Source: Paraglaciecola sp. T6c (GTDB taxonomy: Bacteria > Pseudomonadota > Gammaproteobacteria > Enterobacterales > Alteromonadaceae). From it: a stretch of 64,000 nucleotides of DNA. The stretch covers positions 186,001-250,000 of the forward strand of contig NC_008228.1 of assembly GCF_000014225.1 (NCBI RefSeq), read 5' to 3'. Position 1 is the first letter of the stretch; every line of letters starts with the position of its first letter. Of the stretch, positions 28,201 through 38,459 are shown one piece after another. Both the position numbers and the translations under genes were made by a program. Under the pieces are notes generated by a model that ran no database searches, was not told the DNA's origin, and saw nothing but the letters and a program-made list of their open reading frames with translations.

Positions 28201-29813
28201 CATTGGGAGCGTTTAATTACGCGGATGCCGGGCGAGTGGCATTGCGAGCCGCCGCTGAAATAAATGGGGTCTCTATTACCTCAGGTGATGCCAGTGTGGA
28301 TATCGCCCCCACAAAATTAACCTTGGCGGTTGCGCCGCCAGCCCTTATTTATACCGACACTGATTTCAGTGTTTATCCGTCAAGTGCGGACACAGACGTT
28401 TACCCTGCAGGCGAAGAATTTACTTTTAATATTACCGCCTATGGGGTCTTAGGGGATATCGCGTTACCTAATTATCAGCCAAGCACATTACAAATAGCGG
28501 TTGAGCGTATACTGCCATTTGAATCAAGCGCAGCTGAGGGCACATTAGTCTTTGGTGACGGCGCTAGTGTGTTGGGTAATGTAAATAAGCAGTTCGCAGA
28601 CACACCTGAGTTAACCTTCGTCGAGGGGCAATACAATTATCAGGCAACCTTCAGTGAAGTGGGGGTTATTCGCCTAGATATTCGGGATATCGACTACCTG
28701 AGTGATAACAACAATCCGACAAGTGTCATCAATAGCCAAGATCCTATTACTCTAGGGGAGTTCACCCCAGCATACTTTGACGTTCAGGTGTCAACCGCGC
28801 CGGAGTTAGTCAATCAATGTGGTAACTTCACTTATATGGGTCAACCGATTTCTTTTTCGCCGACCACTCAAGTTGAATTAATTGCGATGAATGCCTTGGG
28901 GGAAGCCACCAAAAATTTCATCAACGGCTATTGGCGTTATAACCCAGATACCGCAGCAGCTGTAGTGATAGACGATGCCTCGGTTCATGCTGGCGCGAGC
29001 CCAGCGGTGACGCGCATTACCGGTGCCGCTTCAGCCACGATCACCGCGCCCAGTGCGTTCACTGGCATCACCCTAATAGACGTGCCTGATGGCACATTTA
29101 CCTATGAAAAAGTAGCTACGGACTTTGCCGCTTACCCTTTGATAGAGCCTTTCGTCGCCGCTGTGGACATGACGTTTTTAGCAACGTTTTTAAGCGGGGA
29201 TAATAATGTGTGTTATCAAAGCGATTACCCGGTTTCAGGATGTGAAGGATTTCGCATTAGTGATGCAACAGGCAGTAATATTACGGGAGTAGACGTCAAT
29301 GTTCGCCATGGGCGTCTGGCGCTTGGGCCTAACTTTGGCCCTGAACCGGATTTTTTAGTTACCCCTGTAAGCGCAGAGCATTATCTAAATGGCCGTTGGC
29401 AGCTTAATCAAGAAGACAATTGTACAAACATCGATTTAACCGAAAGTTCAGGGCAGATCGTACTAAGTGCCCAAGGTAGCAACGATATCACCGGGCAGAT
29501 TGATTCTGTGACGAGTGCTGGAACGCTAATCGGTGGTGAACTCTTAGGTAACAGCAACTTTGCCTTAACGGGCAGTGGTGCAGGCAATGGTCCGGGGGTG
29601 GCTGGTGTGGTTGAAGTGTCTTTAGATCCCAGCGTGGGTAATCCATCTTGGGCGCAATACATGAACTTTGATTGGAGCGGTGACGGTTTTATCTGCCCAG
29701 ACTTAGCATTGTGCTCAGGCGCGACCGCTGTCGATGGGCCCGCTTCCATAATAACTTTTGGTCTTTACCGCGGAAATGACCGGATCATTCATTGGCGGGA
29801 AGTGTTCCATTAA
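25200..29813 (+). CDS. mshQ: MSHA surface protein MshQ with CUB-like and two LamG-like domains
   Basis: A secreted protein of 1537 residues with a signal peptide ending near SQVLA (residue 34). A CUB-like domain spans about residues 36-148 (motifs NNEDCEFTI and FDYEENYDFFSVYDG), followed by a jelly-roll-like region (about 160-325). Two homologous concanavalin/LamG-like units follow at about 330-560 and 568-800; both contain GTISFWYRS, RQLFDAST and DTLYIGDNRS or a close variant. The remaining 700 residues fit the MshQ C-terminal region (DUF6701). It probably sits on the pilus tip or cell surface and binds glycans or matrix. It is last in the cluster, and its ATG overlaps the mshP stop. Confidence 0.88.
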   Translation: MKGIRAIHKRIGRFNSLILLLMLNMLSCSQVLADTLCSDTETSRARGALFDSGGASGNYANNEDCEFTIRAPQGGAITLSFSDFDYEENYDFFSVYDGENVSAPLLGTFSGSNLPSVLVATSGTMFIEHSTDGSAVRQGLAATWSISSNSCSTETFNMADHFPSASYSASSGSAPWSSDWLEAGESDGPARGYLRVNNSLCSSGNCLRLGVVASENPRSYSARFVYRRLNLSDAVTAQLNFNYRVGHNAGESLIRLGISTNGGSTWTNLKDYTITASNFSSTAQSFDISAFIGSNVAIGFQVSGTNSESGFYVDDINVSAAKAEVCDGPAIAFYQFEQEEWATTNSVIDSSASGYDASPLGDAFPTFPSIQTSCQVMSVPKNSDANISAGIDTELRVDTDIGDKGTISFWYRSALAWSNGRGRQLFDASTWIGNANSKYFNLSLRNGTLRFGLEDTTDNDAAASVSGLTFAPYEWVHIAVTYDYSKDSAVIFINGRQASQTSDLGLNGDMPVLDTLYIGDNRSLYNFADSPANSADGEFDDVRIYDYAQSQSQVNTDLDNVSPCAVAPVAIYEFEQVEFNGSQSILDSTSNQRHASPLGEVVSVLSTAQVSCRFADVPMNTDATVIDTIDSGFSPNDIGQAGTISFWYRSNEDWSSNNARQLFDASTDAGNSNSTAKYFYLSLRASTLYFGLEDIDDRDAEAIVSGLNFSAGEWVHVAVGYDYAAKTAVIHINGAEAGRSNSLNLNNNIAQFNTLYFGDNRSDYIVTNMTANSANGQFDNIRVNAYVQNSTEITQDMNAIATCQSIHHYQLEHDGQGLTCETENISIKACADENCTQLYTETSSVELAPDGWRAGNPLVFTGEIINTPLAVLEPELATLDIVRANPSAPLRCLNTGSGIESCDINFVDAGFEFIGEQVTDKFLPDQLSQANFVGANLRAVQNDNGVCKALLQGQQDVTFGVNCVSPNRCLTDFSGIDVSASPDGESTGIVSLTFDADGVASLGAFNYADAGRVALRAAAEINGVSITSGDASVDIAPTKLTLAVAPPALIYTDTDFSVYPSSADTDVYPAGEEFTFNITAYGVLGDIALPNYQPSTLQIAVERILPFESSAAEGTLVFGDGASVLGNVNKQFADTPELTFVEGQYNYQATFSEVGVIRLDIRDIDYLSDNNNPTSVINSQDPITLGEFTPAYFDVQVSTAPELVNQCGNFTYMGQPISFSPTTQVELIAMNALGEATKNFINGYWRYNPDTAAAVVIDDASVHAGASPAVTRITGAASATITAPSAFTGITLIDVPDGTFTYEKVATDFAAYPLIEPFVAAVDMTFLATFLSGDNNVCYQSDYPVSGCEGFRISDATGSNITGVDVNVRHGRLALGPNFGPEPDFLVTPVSAEHYLNGRWQLNQEDNCTNIDLTESSGQIVLSAQGSNDITGQIDSVTSAGTLIGGELLGNSNFALTGSGAGNGPGVAGVVEVSLDPSVGNPSWAQYMNFDWSGDGFICPDLALCSGATAVDGPASIITFGLYRGNDRIIHWREVFH

Positions 29814-31122
<1,309 letters not shown>

Positions 31123-31141
31123 CCCCAAGTAAAGGATACTA

Positions 31142-31163
31142 AAAAGCGGCATTAGCCGCTTTT
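31142..31163 (+). terminator. Hairpin between mreB and mreC, likely attenuator
   Basis: AAAAGCGGC, loop ATTA, GCCGCTTTT: a perfect 9-base-pair stem with a tetraloop and four T at its end, lying 19 bases after the mreB stop and 9 bases before mreC. It has intrinsic terminator form with a short T run, so it probably reduces transcription into mreCD or stabilises the 3' end of a processed mreB message. Confidence 0.65.
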
Positions 31164-31172
31164 ACATTTCAT

Positions 31173-32033
31173 ATGAACTCGATTTTTCTGCGTGGTCCAT
31201 CGTTACACATTAAACTGGTTTTTGCCCTTGCGCTATCAGCCGGATTAATCGTGTTTGATCATGTCTTTGATGGCTTCGCCACAACCCGTGTTTACCTCAA
31301 CTCTGTGGTCAGCCCCATTCAATATCTAGCTAACTTACCTAGCGAAATGCTCAACGCCAGTGCTAGTCGTTTGGTGTCGCATCAGCAATTACTTGAAGAA
31401 AATGCTGAGCTACAACACGATGCCGTTGTGCTTAATGGCAAGTTGCAGCGTTTTGTTTTGCTGCAAGAAGAAAACGACCGCTTACGCCGTCTTCTGAACA
31501 CCCCAGTGCGCGGCGATATTCGTAAAGAAGTGGCAGAATTAATGGCGGTAGATAACAACCCTTATAGTCACCAAATCGTTATTGACCGCGGTGCCATTCA
31601 AGGGGTGTATGAAGGCCAACCCGTTATTGATGATAAAGGGATCGTAGGACAAATTATGCAGGTCGGTTCGACCAACAGCCGCGTATTGCTGATTTCGGAC
31701 GTGACTCATGCCATTCCTGTGCGTGTTGCCAGAAACAACATACGCATGATTGCTTCGGGCTCAGGGAGCTTAAACGAGTTAATCATTCAGCATGTTCCCC
31801 ACAGCGCTGATATTGAAGAAGGCGATTTGCTGCTTTCATCTGGTTTGGGCAATGTATTTCCTGAAGGCTATCCGGTGGCAAGAATTACCTCGATTGTCCG
31901 CGATGAAGGACGCCCTTTTGCTCAGGTCAATGCTGAGCCAGTGGCGCTGCTGGATCGTCTGAAATACTTACTCTTGTTGTGGCCAAATAATCTTGTAGGG
32001 CCAGAGCAGTCTGTTCCGGATGCAGAACAATGA
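31173..32033 (+). CDS. mreC: Rod-shape determining protein MreC
   Basis: The 286-residue bitopic protein has a membrane helix at about residues 13-30 and a periplasmic coiled coil at about 70-110 (QQLLEENAELQHDAVVLNGK). A double beta-barrel domain contains IDRGAIQGVYEGQPVID and GLLLSSGLGN-like DLLLSSGLGNVFPEGYPV. MreC links MreB/MreD with the wall synthases. The stop overlaps the mreD ATG by 4 bases. Confidence 0.96.
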   Translation: MNSIFLRGPSLHIKLVFALALSAGLIVFDHVFDGFATTRVYLNSVVSPIQYLANLPSEMLNASASRLVSHQQLLEENAELQHDAVVLNGKLQRFVLLQEENDRLRRLLNTPVRGDIRKEVAELMAVDNNPYSHQIVIDRGAIQGVYEGQPVIDDKGIVGQIMQVGSTNSRVLLISDVTHAIPVRVARNNIRMIASGSGSLNELIIQHVPHSADIEEGDLLLSSGLGNVFPEGYPVARITSIVRDEGRPFAQVNAEPVALLDRLKYLLLLWPNNLVGPEQSVPDAEQ

Positions 32034-32506
32034 AACTAAGAAACAATACCATCGGTCTGAGTATTATAGTGGCTTTGGTGCTGCAAATTATGCCGATGCC
32101 GGCCATAGTTGAACAGTATCGTCCCGACTGGGTGTTTTTGGTCCTAGGGTATTGGGCGCTTGCCCTGCCTGAACGCGTCAATGTAGGCGTTGCTTTTATC
32201 GTTGGTTTAGTACTCGATATATTGTTAGGCACCAGTATTGGCGTACACAGCTTTGCCATGAGCTTGAGTGTGTTCGTACTTGCAGCCAATTATCAGCGTT
32301 TGCGAAATTATTCGGTTTGGCAGCAAGCGGTTGTGATCGGTATTTTATGTGCGCTTTATAATTTAGTGGTATTTTGGTTAATGCATTTATTAACCGACAT
32401 CTATTTCATGCTTACTTACATGTGGCCTGTGATTACCTCTATGGTAATTTGGCCATGGATATTTTGGTTACTACGTCGGGTTCGCCGTCAGTTTCGTTTG
32501 AGCTGA
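32030..32506 (+). CDS. mreD: Rod-shape determining protein MreD
   Basis: The 158-residue polytopic membrane protein has about five to six hydrophobic helices and the family pattern PDWVFLVLGYWALALPERVNVG and DILLGTSIGVHSF. It completes the MreBCD elongasome core. It overlaps mreC by 4 bases and is 19 bases from maf. Confidence 0.94.
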   Translation: MKLRNNTIGLSIIVALVLQIMPMPAIVEQYRPDWVFLVLGYWALALPERVNVGVAFIVGLVLDILLGTSIGVHSFAMSLSVFVLAANYQRLRNYSVWQQAVVIGILCALYNLVVFWLMHLLTDIYFMLTYMWPVITSMVIWPWIFWLLRRVRRQFRLS

Positions 32507-32525
32507 GCCCCACCAGACATCAGTT

Positions 32526-33104
32526 ATGCTTATTTTAGCTTCTCAGTCACCCCGCCGCGCTGAGTTACTTAGTCAAATCGGTGTGCCTTTTACCACCTTA
32601 AGCGCGGATATTGACGAAACAATACTCCCTGGTGAAACGCCAGAAATCTATGTGCAACGCTTAGCAAAACAAAAAGCGCAAGCGGGTTGGCAAGCAAGTG
32701 TAGATATAGCAGAAAATCGACTTGCACTAGGCGCCGACACAGTTGTGGTCATTCATGAACAAGTGTTGGGTAAACCGGAAAATTTCGATGATGCTAGGCG
32801 TATGCTTCAGCGACTTTCAGGTCAAAAACACCAAGTGTTTACCGCAGTAACCATCACTTCTGGCGATCAATGTGAGAGTATATTGGTGAAAACAGATGTG
32901 ACTTTTTGTGATTTAACCACGTCTCAGATAGAAGAATATTGGCAAACAGGTGAGCCACGCGATAAAGCGGGTAGCTACGCTATTCAAGGCATAGGCGGAA
33001 AATTTGTTACCCATATAAAGGGTAGTTATAGCGCTGTTGTCGGATTACCTTTGTACGAAACGAATCAACTACTTTCTCGGATGAGCCTAGCCCATGAGTG
33101 CTGA
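32526..33104 (+). CDS. maf: Maf family nucleotide pyrophosphatase
   Basis: The 192-residue Maf/YhdE-like protein has the N-terminal signature LASQSPRRAELLSQIG and the catalytic regions LGADTVV and DKAGSYAIQGIGG. Members hydrolyse non-canonical or free dTTP/UTP and affect septum formation. The order mreBCD-maf-rng is the same as in Escherichia coli (yhdE), where this protein is the dTTP/UTP type. The 3' end overlaps rng by 11 bases. Confidence 0.94.
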   Translation: MLILASQSPRRAELLSQIGVPFTTLSADIDETILPGETPEIYVQRLAKQKAQAGWQASVDIAENRLALGADTVVVIHEQVLGKPENFDDARRMLQRLSGQKHQVFTAVTITSGDQCESILVKTDVTFCDLTTSQIEEYWQTGEPRDKAGSYAIQGIGGKFVTHIKGSYSAVVGLPLYETNQLLSRMSLAHEC

Positions 33105-34557
33105 ACTATTAATTAATGTTACCCCTTCTGAGTCTCGCGTGGCCCTTATCGAAAATGGTATTTTGCAAGAGGTTCACATTGAACGTCATACCAAGCGTGG
33201 CTTGGTAGGCAATATATATCGCGGTAAAGTCAGTAGAGTCTTGCCGGGTATGCAAGCCGCTTTTGTAGATATCGGCTTAGACAAAGCTGCCTTTTTACAC
33301 GCTTCGGATATTGCCATTCATAGCGAAGTAGAAGATGAAGTGTCATCGAGCCACCTAGAAAAACGTGACATACGTGAGCTTGTGCGTGATGGTCAGAATA
33401 TTGTGGTGCAGGTCGTCAAAGATCAAATAGGCACGAAGGGCGCACGTTTAACCACAGATATCACTATTCCATCAAGGTATTTGGTGTTCATGCCTAGCGT
33501 TGAGCATGTGGGTGTCTCCCAGCGTATTGAAGATGAAGCCGAGCGAGAGCGTTTAAAGAGCTTGGTACAAGAATATTGTAGTGAAAATGGCGGCTTTATT
33601 TTACGTACTGCTGCCGAAGGCGTGAAAGCCCAAGAGCTGCGCCAAGACGCTGATTTTTTGCGTCGTCTATGGGAAAAGATCCGTTCACGGATGAAAAAGA
33701 AAACCCATATATTATATGAAGATTTGCCCCTAGCACGACGCGTGTTACGTGATTTTGTCGGGACTGAGCTTGACCGAATTCGTATTGATTCTAAATTGTC
33801 TTTTCATGAGTTACAGCAGTTTACCCGTGAGTATGTGCCCGAGCTACACCGCTTATTAGAGTACTACCCAGGGGATCGACCTATTTTCGATTTATACGAC
33901 GTTGAGAACGAATCGCAGCGCTCTTTAGAGCGACGGGTCGATTTGAAATCGGGTGGTTATATTATCATCGATCAGACCGAAGCCATGACCACCATCGATA
34001 TCAACACTGGAGCATTTGTTGGGCACCGTAATTTAGAAGAAACCATATTTAACACTAATATTGAGGCCACCTCTGCGATTGCGCGTCAGCTTCGTTTGCG
34101 CAACCTTGGCGGGATGATCTTAATCGACTTTATTGATATGGCTGATGCTGATCATAAGAGGCGCGTTATTCACAGCCTCGAAAGTGCAACCAGTAAAGAC
34201 CGAGCTAAAATTAATATTCACGGCTTTACCGCACTGGGTTTAATCGAAATGACTCGAAAAAGAACACGGGAAAGTTTGGAACATATTCTGTGTGGTGAAT
34301 GTCCAGTATGTAAGGGACGCGGTTCGGTAAAAACAGTAGAAACCGTGTGTTTTGAAATCATGCGTGAAATTGTTCGAGTGAATCGTGCCTATGATGCAGA
34401 CAAATTTGTCGTTTATGCGGCACCGTCTGTGGTCGAAGCCTTGTTAGGCGAAGAATCACACATGCTCGCTGAGCTTGAAGTCTTTGTTTCTAAACAAATA
34501 AAGGTGCATACAGAGTTGCTATACAACCAAGATAAATACGATGTGGTAATGATGTGA
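33094..34557 (+). CDS. rng: Ribonuclease G
   Basis: An RNase E/G family endonuclease of 487 residues. It has an N-terminal S1 domain (about 35-125) and a central RNase H-like/DNase I-like catalytic core with TIDINTGAFVG and LIDFIDMADADHKRRV. The zinc-link CGECPVCKGRG starts at residue 400, with Cys403 and Cys406. It matures the 5' end of 16S rRNA and takes part in mRNA decay. It lacks the long C-terminal scaffold of RNase E, and the length is close to the 489 residues of the E. coli protein. Confidence 0.96.
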   Translation: MSAELLINVTPSESRVALIENGILQEVHIERHTKRGLVGNIYRGKVSRVLPGMQAAFVDIGLDKAAFLHASDIAIHSEVEDEVSSSHLEKRDIRELVRDGQNIVVQVVKDQIGTKGARLTTDITIPSRYLVFMPSVEHVGVSQRIEDEAERERLKSLVQEYCSENGGFILRTAAEGVKAQELRQDADFLRRLWEKIRSRMKKKTHILYEDLPLARRVLRDFVGTELDRIRIDSKLSFHELQQFTREYVPELHRLLEYYPGDRPIFDLYDVENESQRSLERRVDLKSGGYIIIDQTEAMTTIDINTGAFVGHRNLEETIFNTNIEATSAIARQLRLRNLGGMILIDFIDMADADHKRRVIHSLESATSKDRAKINIHGFTALGLIEMTRKRTRESLEHILCGECPVCKGRGSVKTVETVCFEIMREIVRVNRAYDADKFVVYAAPSVVEALLGEESHMLAELEVFVSKQIKVHTELLYNQDKYDVVMM

Positions 34558-37500
34558 GGTCAGGCTCTTTTTATGCCGCTTATATTATTAAAAAACTATG
34601 GACTTGCGCTGCTATTTTGTTGGTGCTGGTGGCCGTGGCCATCAGTGTTGTGCGTTACACGTTGCCCTACATGGACGGGCAAAAACATCGTTTAGAGCAA
34701 TGGGTCGAGGGTCGATATGGGGTCGAAATTAACATCGGCACTATCACGGCGCAGTGGAAAGGTGCAGGCCCAGCGATTGTGCTTGAAGACCTGCAGCTGG
34801 TACAAAATGCTCAATCTCCCCTTAGTTTAGATATTAAAAAAACCATCATCGAACTGGATTTTTGGGGCTCAATATTGGGGCGTCAGATCCGCTCTCAGCG
34901 CTTTGACTTAAACGGCCTGAACGTTAAGGTTGATGTCACTTTGATGAACAAAGAAGGTAGTGACTTTCCTGTTGTATCGGCCTTGAAGCAGTTGTTTCTA
35001 GAGCAACTTCAATCGTTTTCTGTAAGTGATAGTCAGTTTGAAATCAGCACCGCGCACGACCAGCAAGTCGTGTTGGTTAATCAGTTGCTATGGAGTAACA
35101 GCGGGCTTCATCATCAAGGCGTCGGTGAATTGCAGGTCGAAGAGCTAGCAAGTAACTCCGCGTCATTTACCTTAGACCTACGCGGTGACAAAGACTCCCT
35201 TAACGGTACTTTTTATGCCAGAGCGCACGAAGTAGATTTATCCCCTTGGATAAATCAATGGCTGGCGACCCGTTACGACTTGGTTGAAAGTCGGGGCAAC
35301 TTTGTTGTGTGGGCGAGTATCCAAGACGGCGACATCAAAAATGCTCAGCTTGATTTGGCCGATAGCCGTTTTGTATGGCAAAACGAAGATGCCGAAATCA
35401 CAGCAGCGATATTGGGGGGGCAACTCAATGCTGAGCCCAGTAACGACGGTTGGGTTTTCAATTTATACGACCTTGCCTTACAAGCTAATGAGCGCACGCA
35501 AACATCCAATTGGTATGGCGAAATTAACCACCAAGGGCAAGTACATATACAAAATGCAGACCGAGTAGACTTATCCGCTATTACCCCCTTGCTACCACTT
35601 GTTTTGAACCCGGTCGATTTCAACCTTCTAAAGGACCTTTCGCCTAATGCCACTTTGAACAAATTCAATGTGAAATTTGATAAATCGGATACCTATGCCC
35701 AAGTGAATCTAAGCCAAATTGGCTGGCAGCAAAGCGGCAATGTGCCTGGGGTAGATAATCTTGAGTTAAACGTAAACTGGCACAACGACATGGGCCGAGT
35801 GCAAATTCGTGGGCGCAATTCCCAGTGGAAAATGGACAACATAGTCGACCGAAATATTGAATTTCAGCGGGTTGACCTTGATATGTATATTCAGTCTCTT
35901 GACCAAGGTATCGAACTATATGCGCCGAAACTGAAGTTAGGCAATGATTGGCTAAACATAGATCAACACCTGCGGTATGAAAGTAACACCGGTTATCTTG
36001 CGCTCAGCGGCACGATTAGTGGATTAGATGTAGCACAAGTGAATCAACTTTTACCTGGTGTCGTGATGGGTAAAGATACCAAAGCGTATTTGCAAAGAGC
36101 CCTTAAGGCTGGGTACGTTAACGGCGCAAAAATTCTTTGGAATGGAGAATTAAGCCAGTTCCCTTACGCTAATAATCAAGGTGTATTTCAAATTACTGTT
36201 GGGGTGGAAGACGCGAGTTTCGAGTTCGCTGAAGATTGGCCGCAACTAAATGACTTGAACATTGACCTGTTGTTCGAAAACAAAGGTTTATTTATGCAAG
36301 CGAATGCAGGCAAGTTACTAGATGTAAACTTGTCTGGGTTATCAGCAGATATACCAGATCTGGATGTGGGAGCCGTGCTAACCATTGATGCGCAAGGCTC
36401 AGCTCTTGGCACTCAGGTTAACGAGTTAATGAAACGCAGTAGTCTTGCCAGCAGTTTGGGCAAGGTCCTTGATGAAGTGCAAGTCAGTGATGCGCTTAAT
36501 GTAGACCTGAATTTGGTTATTCCTCTATCAGGCAAGGATGTTGTGGCAAGCGGCGTGGTGCACTTAGCTGACAACCGTGTTTATGTACCTCGGGTTGACA
36601 TGAATTTAACCCACGCTAAAGGGCAGGTGTCTTTTAAAAATGAAGTGGTTGATATGAGCGGCTTGCAAGCGCAACTATTTGACCAGCCAGTTGAGGTCGA
36701 TTTTAGTGGTCGCCAGGGCAAAGAGGGCTACTTAGCGAGTATCGATCTACTAGGCGATTGGAAGGTTAAACCCTTGGTTAAACGGTTCGTGCCTAGTTTG
36801 GCCAGTTATTTAGATGGTAAGTCGCCGTGGCAAGCGAATGTCAGGCTGACCTTGCCCGAAGATGGCTTTCGTTATCAGGCCAGCGTGTATTCTGGATTAC
36901 AGGGCATTGGCTCGCAGCTGCCTGAACCGCTTAACAAAACGGTGAATCAAAACAAGCCGCTTACCTTGGATATTTCCGGCGATGAGACTGCATCAACGGT
37001 CAATTTGAAAATGGGTTCACAAGTCAACTTTGATGGGGTATTGCCTTATGAAACGATGCAATTTTCCCGGGCCCATTTAGCCATAGGTGAATCATTGGAT
37101 ATGCCCATGGGGTTAGGTTTCAGTGTTGCTATGAACTTACCCTACGTGAACATTGATAATTGGTATTATGCTATTTCTTCTTTACTGCATGATTTAACAG
37201 GCGATGAATCAGGTATCGCTTCAGACCCCAACAAAAAGCCCTTTATTGGCGAGCCACAGCGTATTTTTCTAAATGCTGATAGTGCCACTGTGGCTTCTCA
37301 GCAATTAACAGACTTAGAAGCTGTCACCAAAAACACTAATGACAGTTGGCAAATAAACGTCAACGCCAAGCAAGTCAGGGCCAATGTATCACTCTATAAA
37401 GACTGGTTAGCCAGAGGCATTACTATTTCAGCTGATTACCTAGATTTGGCCGGTTGGGAGAAAAGCGAAGGCAAGGCTGTGGAGTTTGAACCTAAGCTCG

Positions 37501-38459
37501 AAACCTTACCGCCAGTCGAGTTTTTATGTGAACGCTGTCGTTTTGAAGACAAAGACTTGGGTAGAGTCGACTTCAAATTATCACGCGCCGCCAACGGTAT
37601 GCACATTGATTCATTGCGTTTAAATAACGACCACGGATTGTTTTACGCAAGTGGTGATTGGTTGTTTACCCCACGCGGCAACCAAACCAAGATCGAAGGT
37701 GAATTTAGCAGTTCAGACTTTGGTTTATTTCTAAAAGGTTTCGAGTTTGACTCAGGTATTAAAGACTCAAAAGCCTCAGCTAAATTCAATTTAGATTGGC
37801 AGCGCGCCCCGTTTGAGTTTGATTTTGCTACCTTAAATGGCGATATTGATTGGCGTTTGAGCGATGGTTATCTCACTGAGGTAACAGACAAAGGCTCACG
37901 GATATTTAGCTTGTTGAGCTTGGAGTCGCTGGTGCGAAAGCTGCGCCTAGACTTTCGTGATGTATTTGCCCAAGGCTTCTTTTACGACAAAATGAAAGGC
38001 AGTTTTCAGGTGGCCCAAGGCACAGTCGATACCCGCGATACCGTGGTAGATGGCGGCGCGGGTGAAATCACTATGCAAGGGTACACCAACTTGAACACCC
38101 GAGAGGTAAACTACAACATTGCGTTTGCCCCTAAAGTGACATCCAGTTTGCCGCTTATCGTCGCTTATATGGTTAATCCAGCAACCGCATTGGCCGCTTT
38201 AGCACTGGATCAGGTACTGACGTCAGCCAAGGTCATATCCAATATTAAATTCTCTTTAACGGGCACGTTAGACGACCCTAAATTAGAAGAGTTGGAGCGT
38301 GACAGTAAAGAAATTCGCTTGCCGGCACAAACTGCCCCAGCGCCGGTTGATACGCCAAATGTTGGCCTTGCAATAGACCCTAATGGCCACAATACAGATA
38401 TAAGCTTCCCACAAGAGATAGATCAAGAGCGCGTAGCGCTGGAGGTATCCGATGGCTAA
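34554..38459 (+). CDS. yhdP: YhdP family AsmA-like envelope protein
   Basis: The 1301-residue protein starts at a GTG (34554) overlapping the rng stop (GTGA). An N-terminal membrane helix (about 12-32) precedes a long periplasmic region of repeated beta-strand character. A C-terminal AsmA-like part contains GSRIFSLLSLESLVRKLRLD and FAQGFFYDKMKGSFQ. YhdP is one of the AsmA-like bridge proteins (with TamB and YdbH) that carry phospholipid between inner and outer membranes. The genomic position between rng and tldD is the same as in E. coli. Length is close to the E. coli protein. Confidence 0.93.
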   Translation: MRSGSFYAAYIIKKLWTCAAILLVLVAVAISVVRYTLPYMDGQKHRLEQWVEGRYGVEINIGTITAQWKGAGPAIVLEDLQLVQNAQSPLSLDIKKTIIELDFWGSILGRQIRSQRFDLNGLNVKVDVTLMNKEGSDFPVVSALKQLFLEQLQSFSVSDSQFEISTAHDQQVVLVNQLLWSNSGLHHQGVGELQVEELASNSASFTLDLRGDKDSLNGTFYARAHEVDLSPWINQWLATRYDLVESRGNFVVWASIQDGDIKNAQLDLADSRFVWQNEDAEITAAILGGQLNAEPSNDGWVFNLYDLALQANERTQTSNWYGEINHQGQVHIQNADRVDLSAITPLLPLVLNPVDFNLLKDLSPNATLNKFNVKFDKSDTYAQVNLSQIGWQQSGNVPGVDNLELNVNWHNDMGRVQIRGRNSQWKMDNIVDRNIEFQRVDLDMYIQSLDQGIELYAPKLKLGNDWLNIDQHLRYESNTGYLALSGTISGLDVAQVNQLLPGVVMGKDTKAYLQRALKAGYVNGAKILWNGELSQFPYANNQGVFQITVGVEDASFEFAEDWPQLNDLNIDLLFENKGLFMQANAGKLLDVNLSGLSADIPDLDVGAVLTIDAQGSALGTQVNELMKRSSLASSLGKVLDEVQVSDALNVDLNLVIPLSGKDVVASGVVHLADNRVYVPRVDMNLTHAKGQVSFKNEVVDMSGLQAQLFDQPVEVDFSGRQGKEGYLASIDLLGDWKVKPLVKRFVPSLASYLDGKSPWQANVRLTLPEDGFRYQASVYSGLQGIGSQLPEPLNKTVNQNKPLTLDISGDETASTVNLKMGSQVNFDGVLPYETMQFSRAHLAIGESLDMPMGLGFSVAMNLPYVNIDNWYYAISSLLHDLTGDESGIASDPNKKPFIGEPQRIFLNADSATVASQQLTDLEAVTKNTNDSWQINVNAKQVRANVSLYKDWLARGITISADYLDLAGWEKSEGKAVEFEPKLETLPPVEFLCERCRFEDKDLGRVDFKLSRAANGMHIDSLRLNNDHGLFYASGDWLFTPRGNQTKIEGEFSSSDFGLFLKGFEFDSGIKDSKASAKFNLDWQRAPFEFDFATLNGDIDWRLSDGYLTEVTDKGSRIFSLLSLESLVRKLRLDFRDVFAQGFFYDKMKGSFQVAQGTVDTRDTVVDGGAGEITMQGYTNLNTREVNYNIAFAPKVTSSLPLIVAYMVNPATALAALALDQVLTSAKVISNIKFSLTGTLDDPKLEELERDSKEIRLPAQTAPAPVDTPNVGLAIDPNGHNTDISFPQEIDQERVALEVSDG

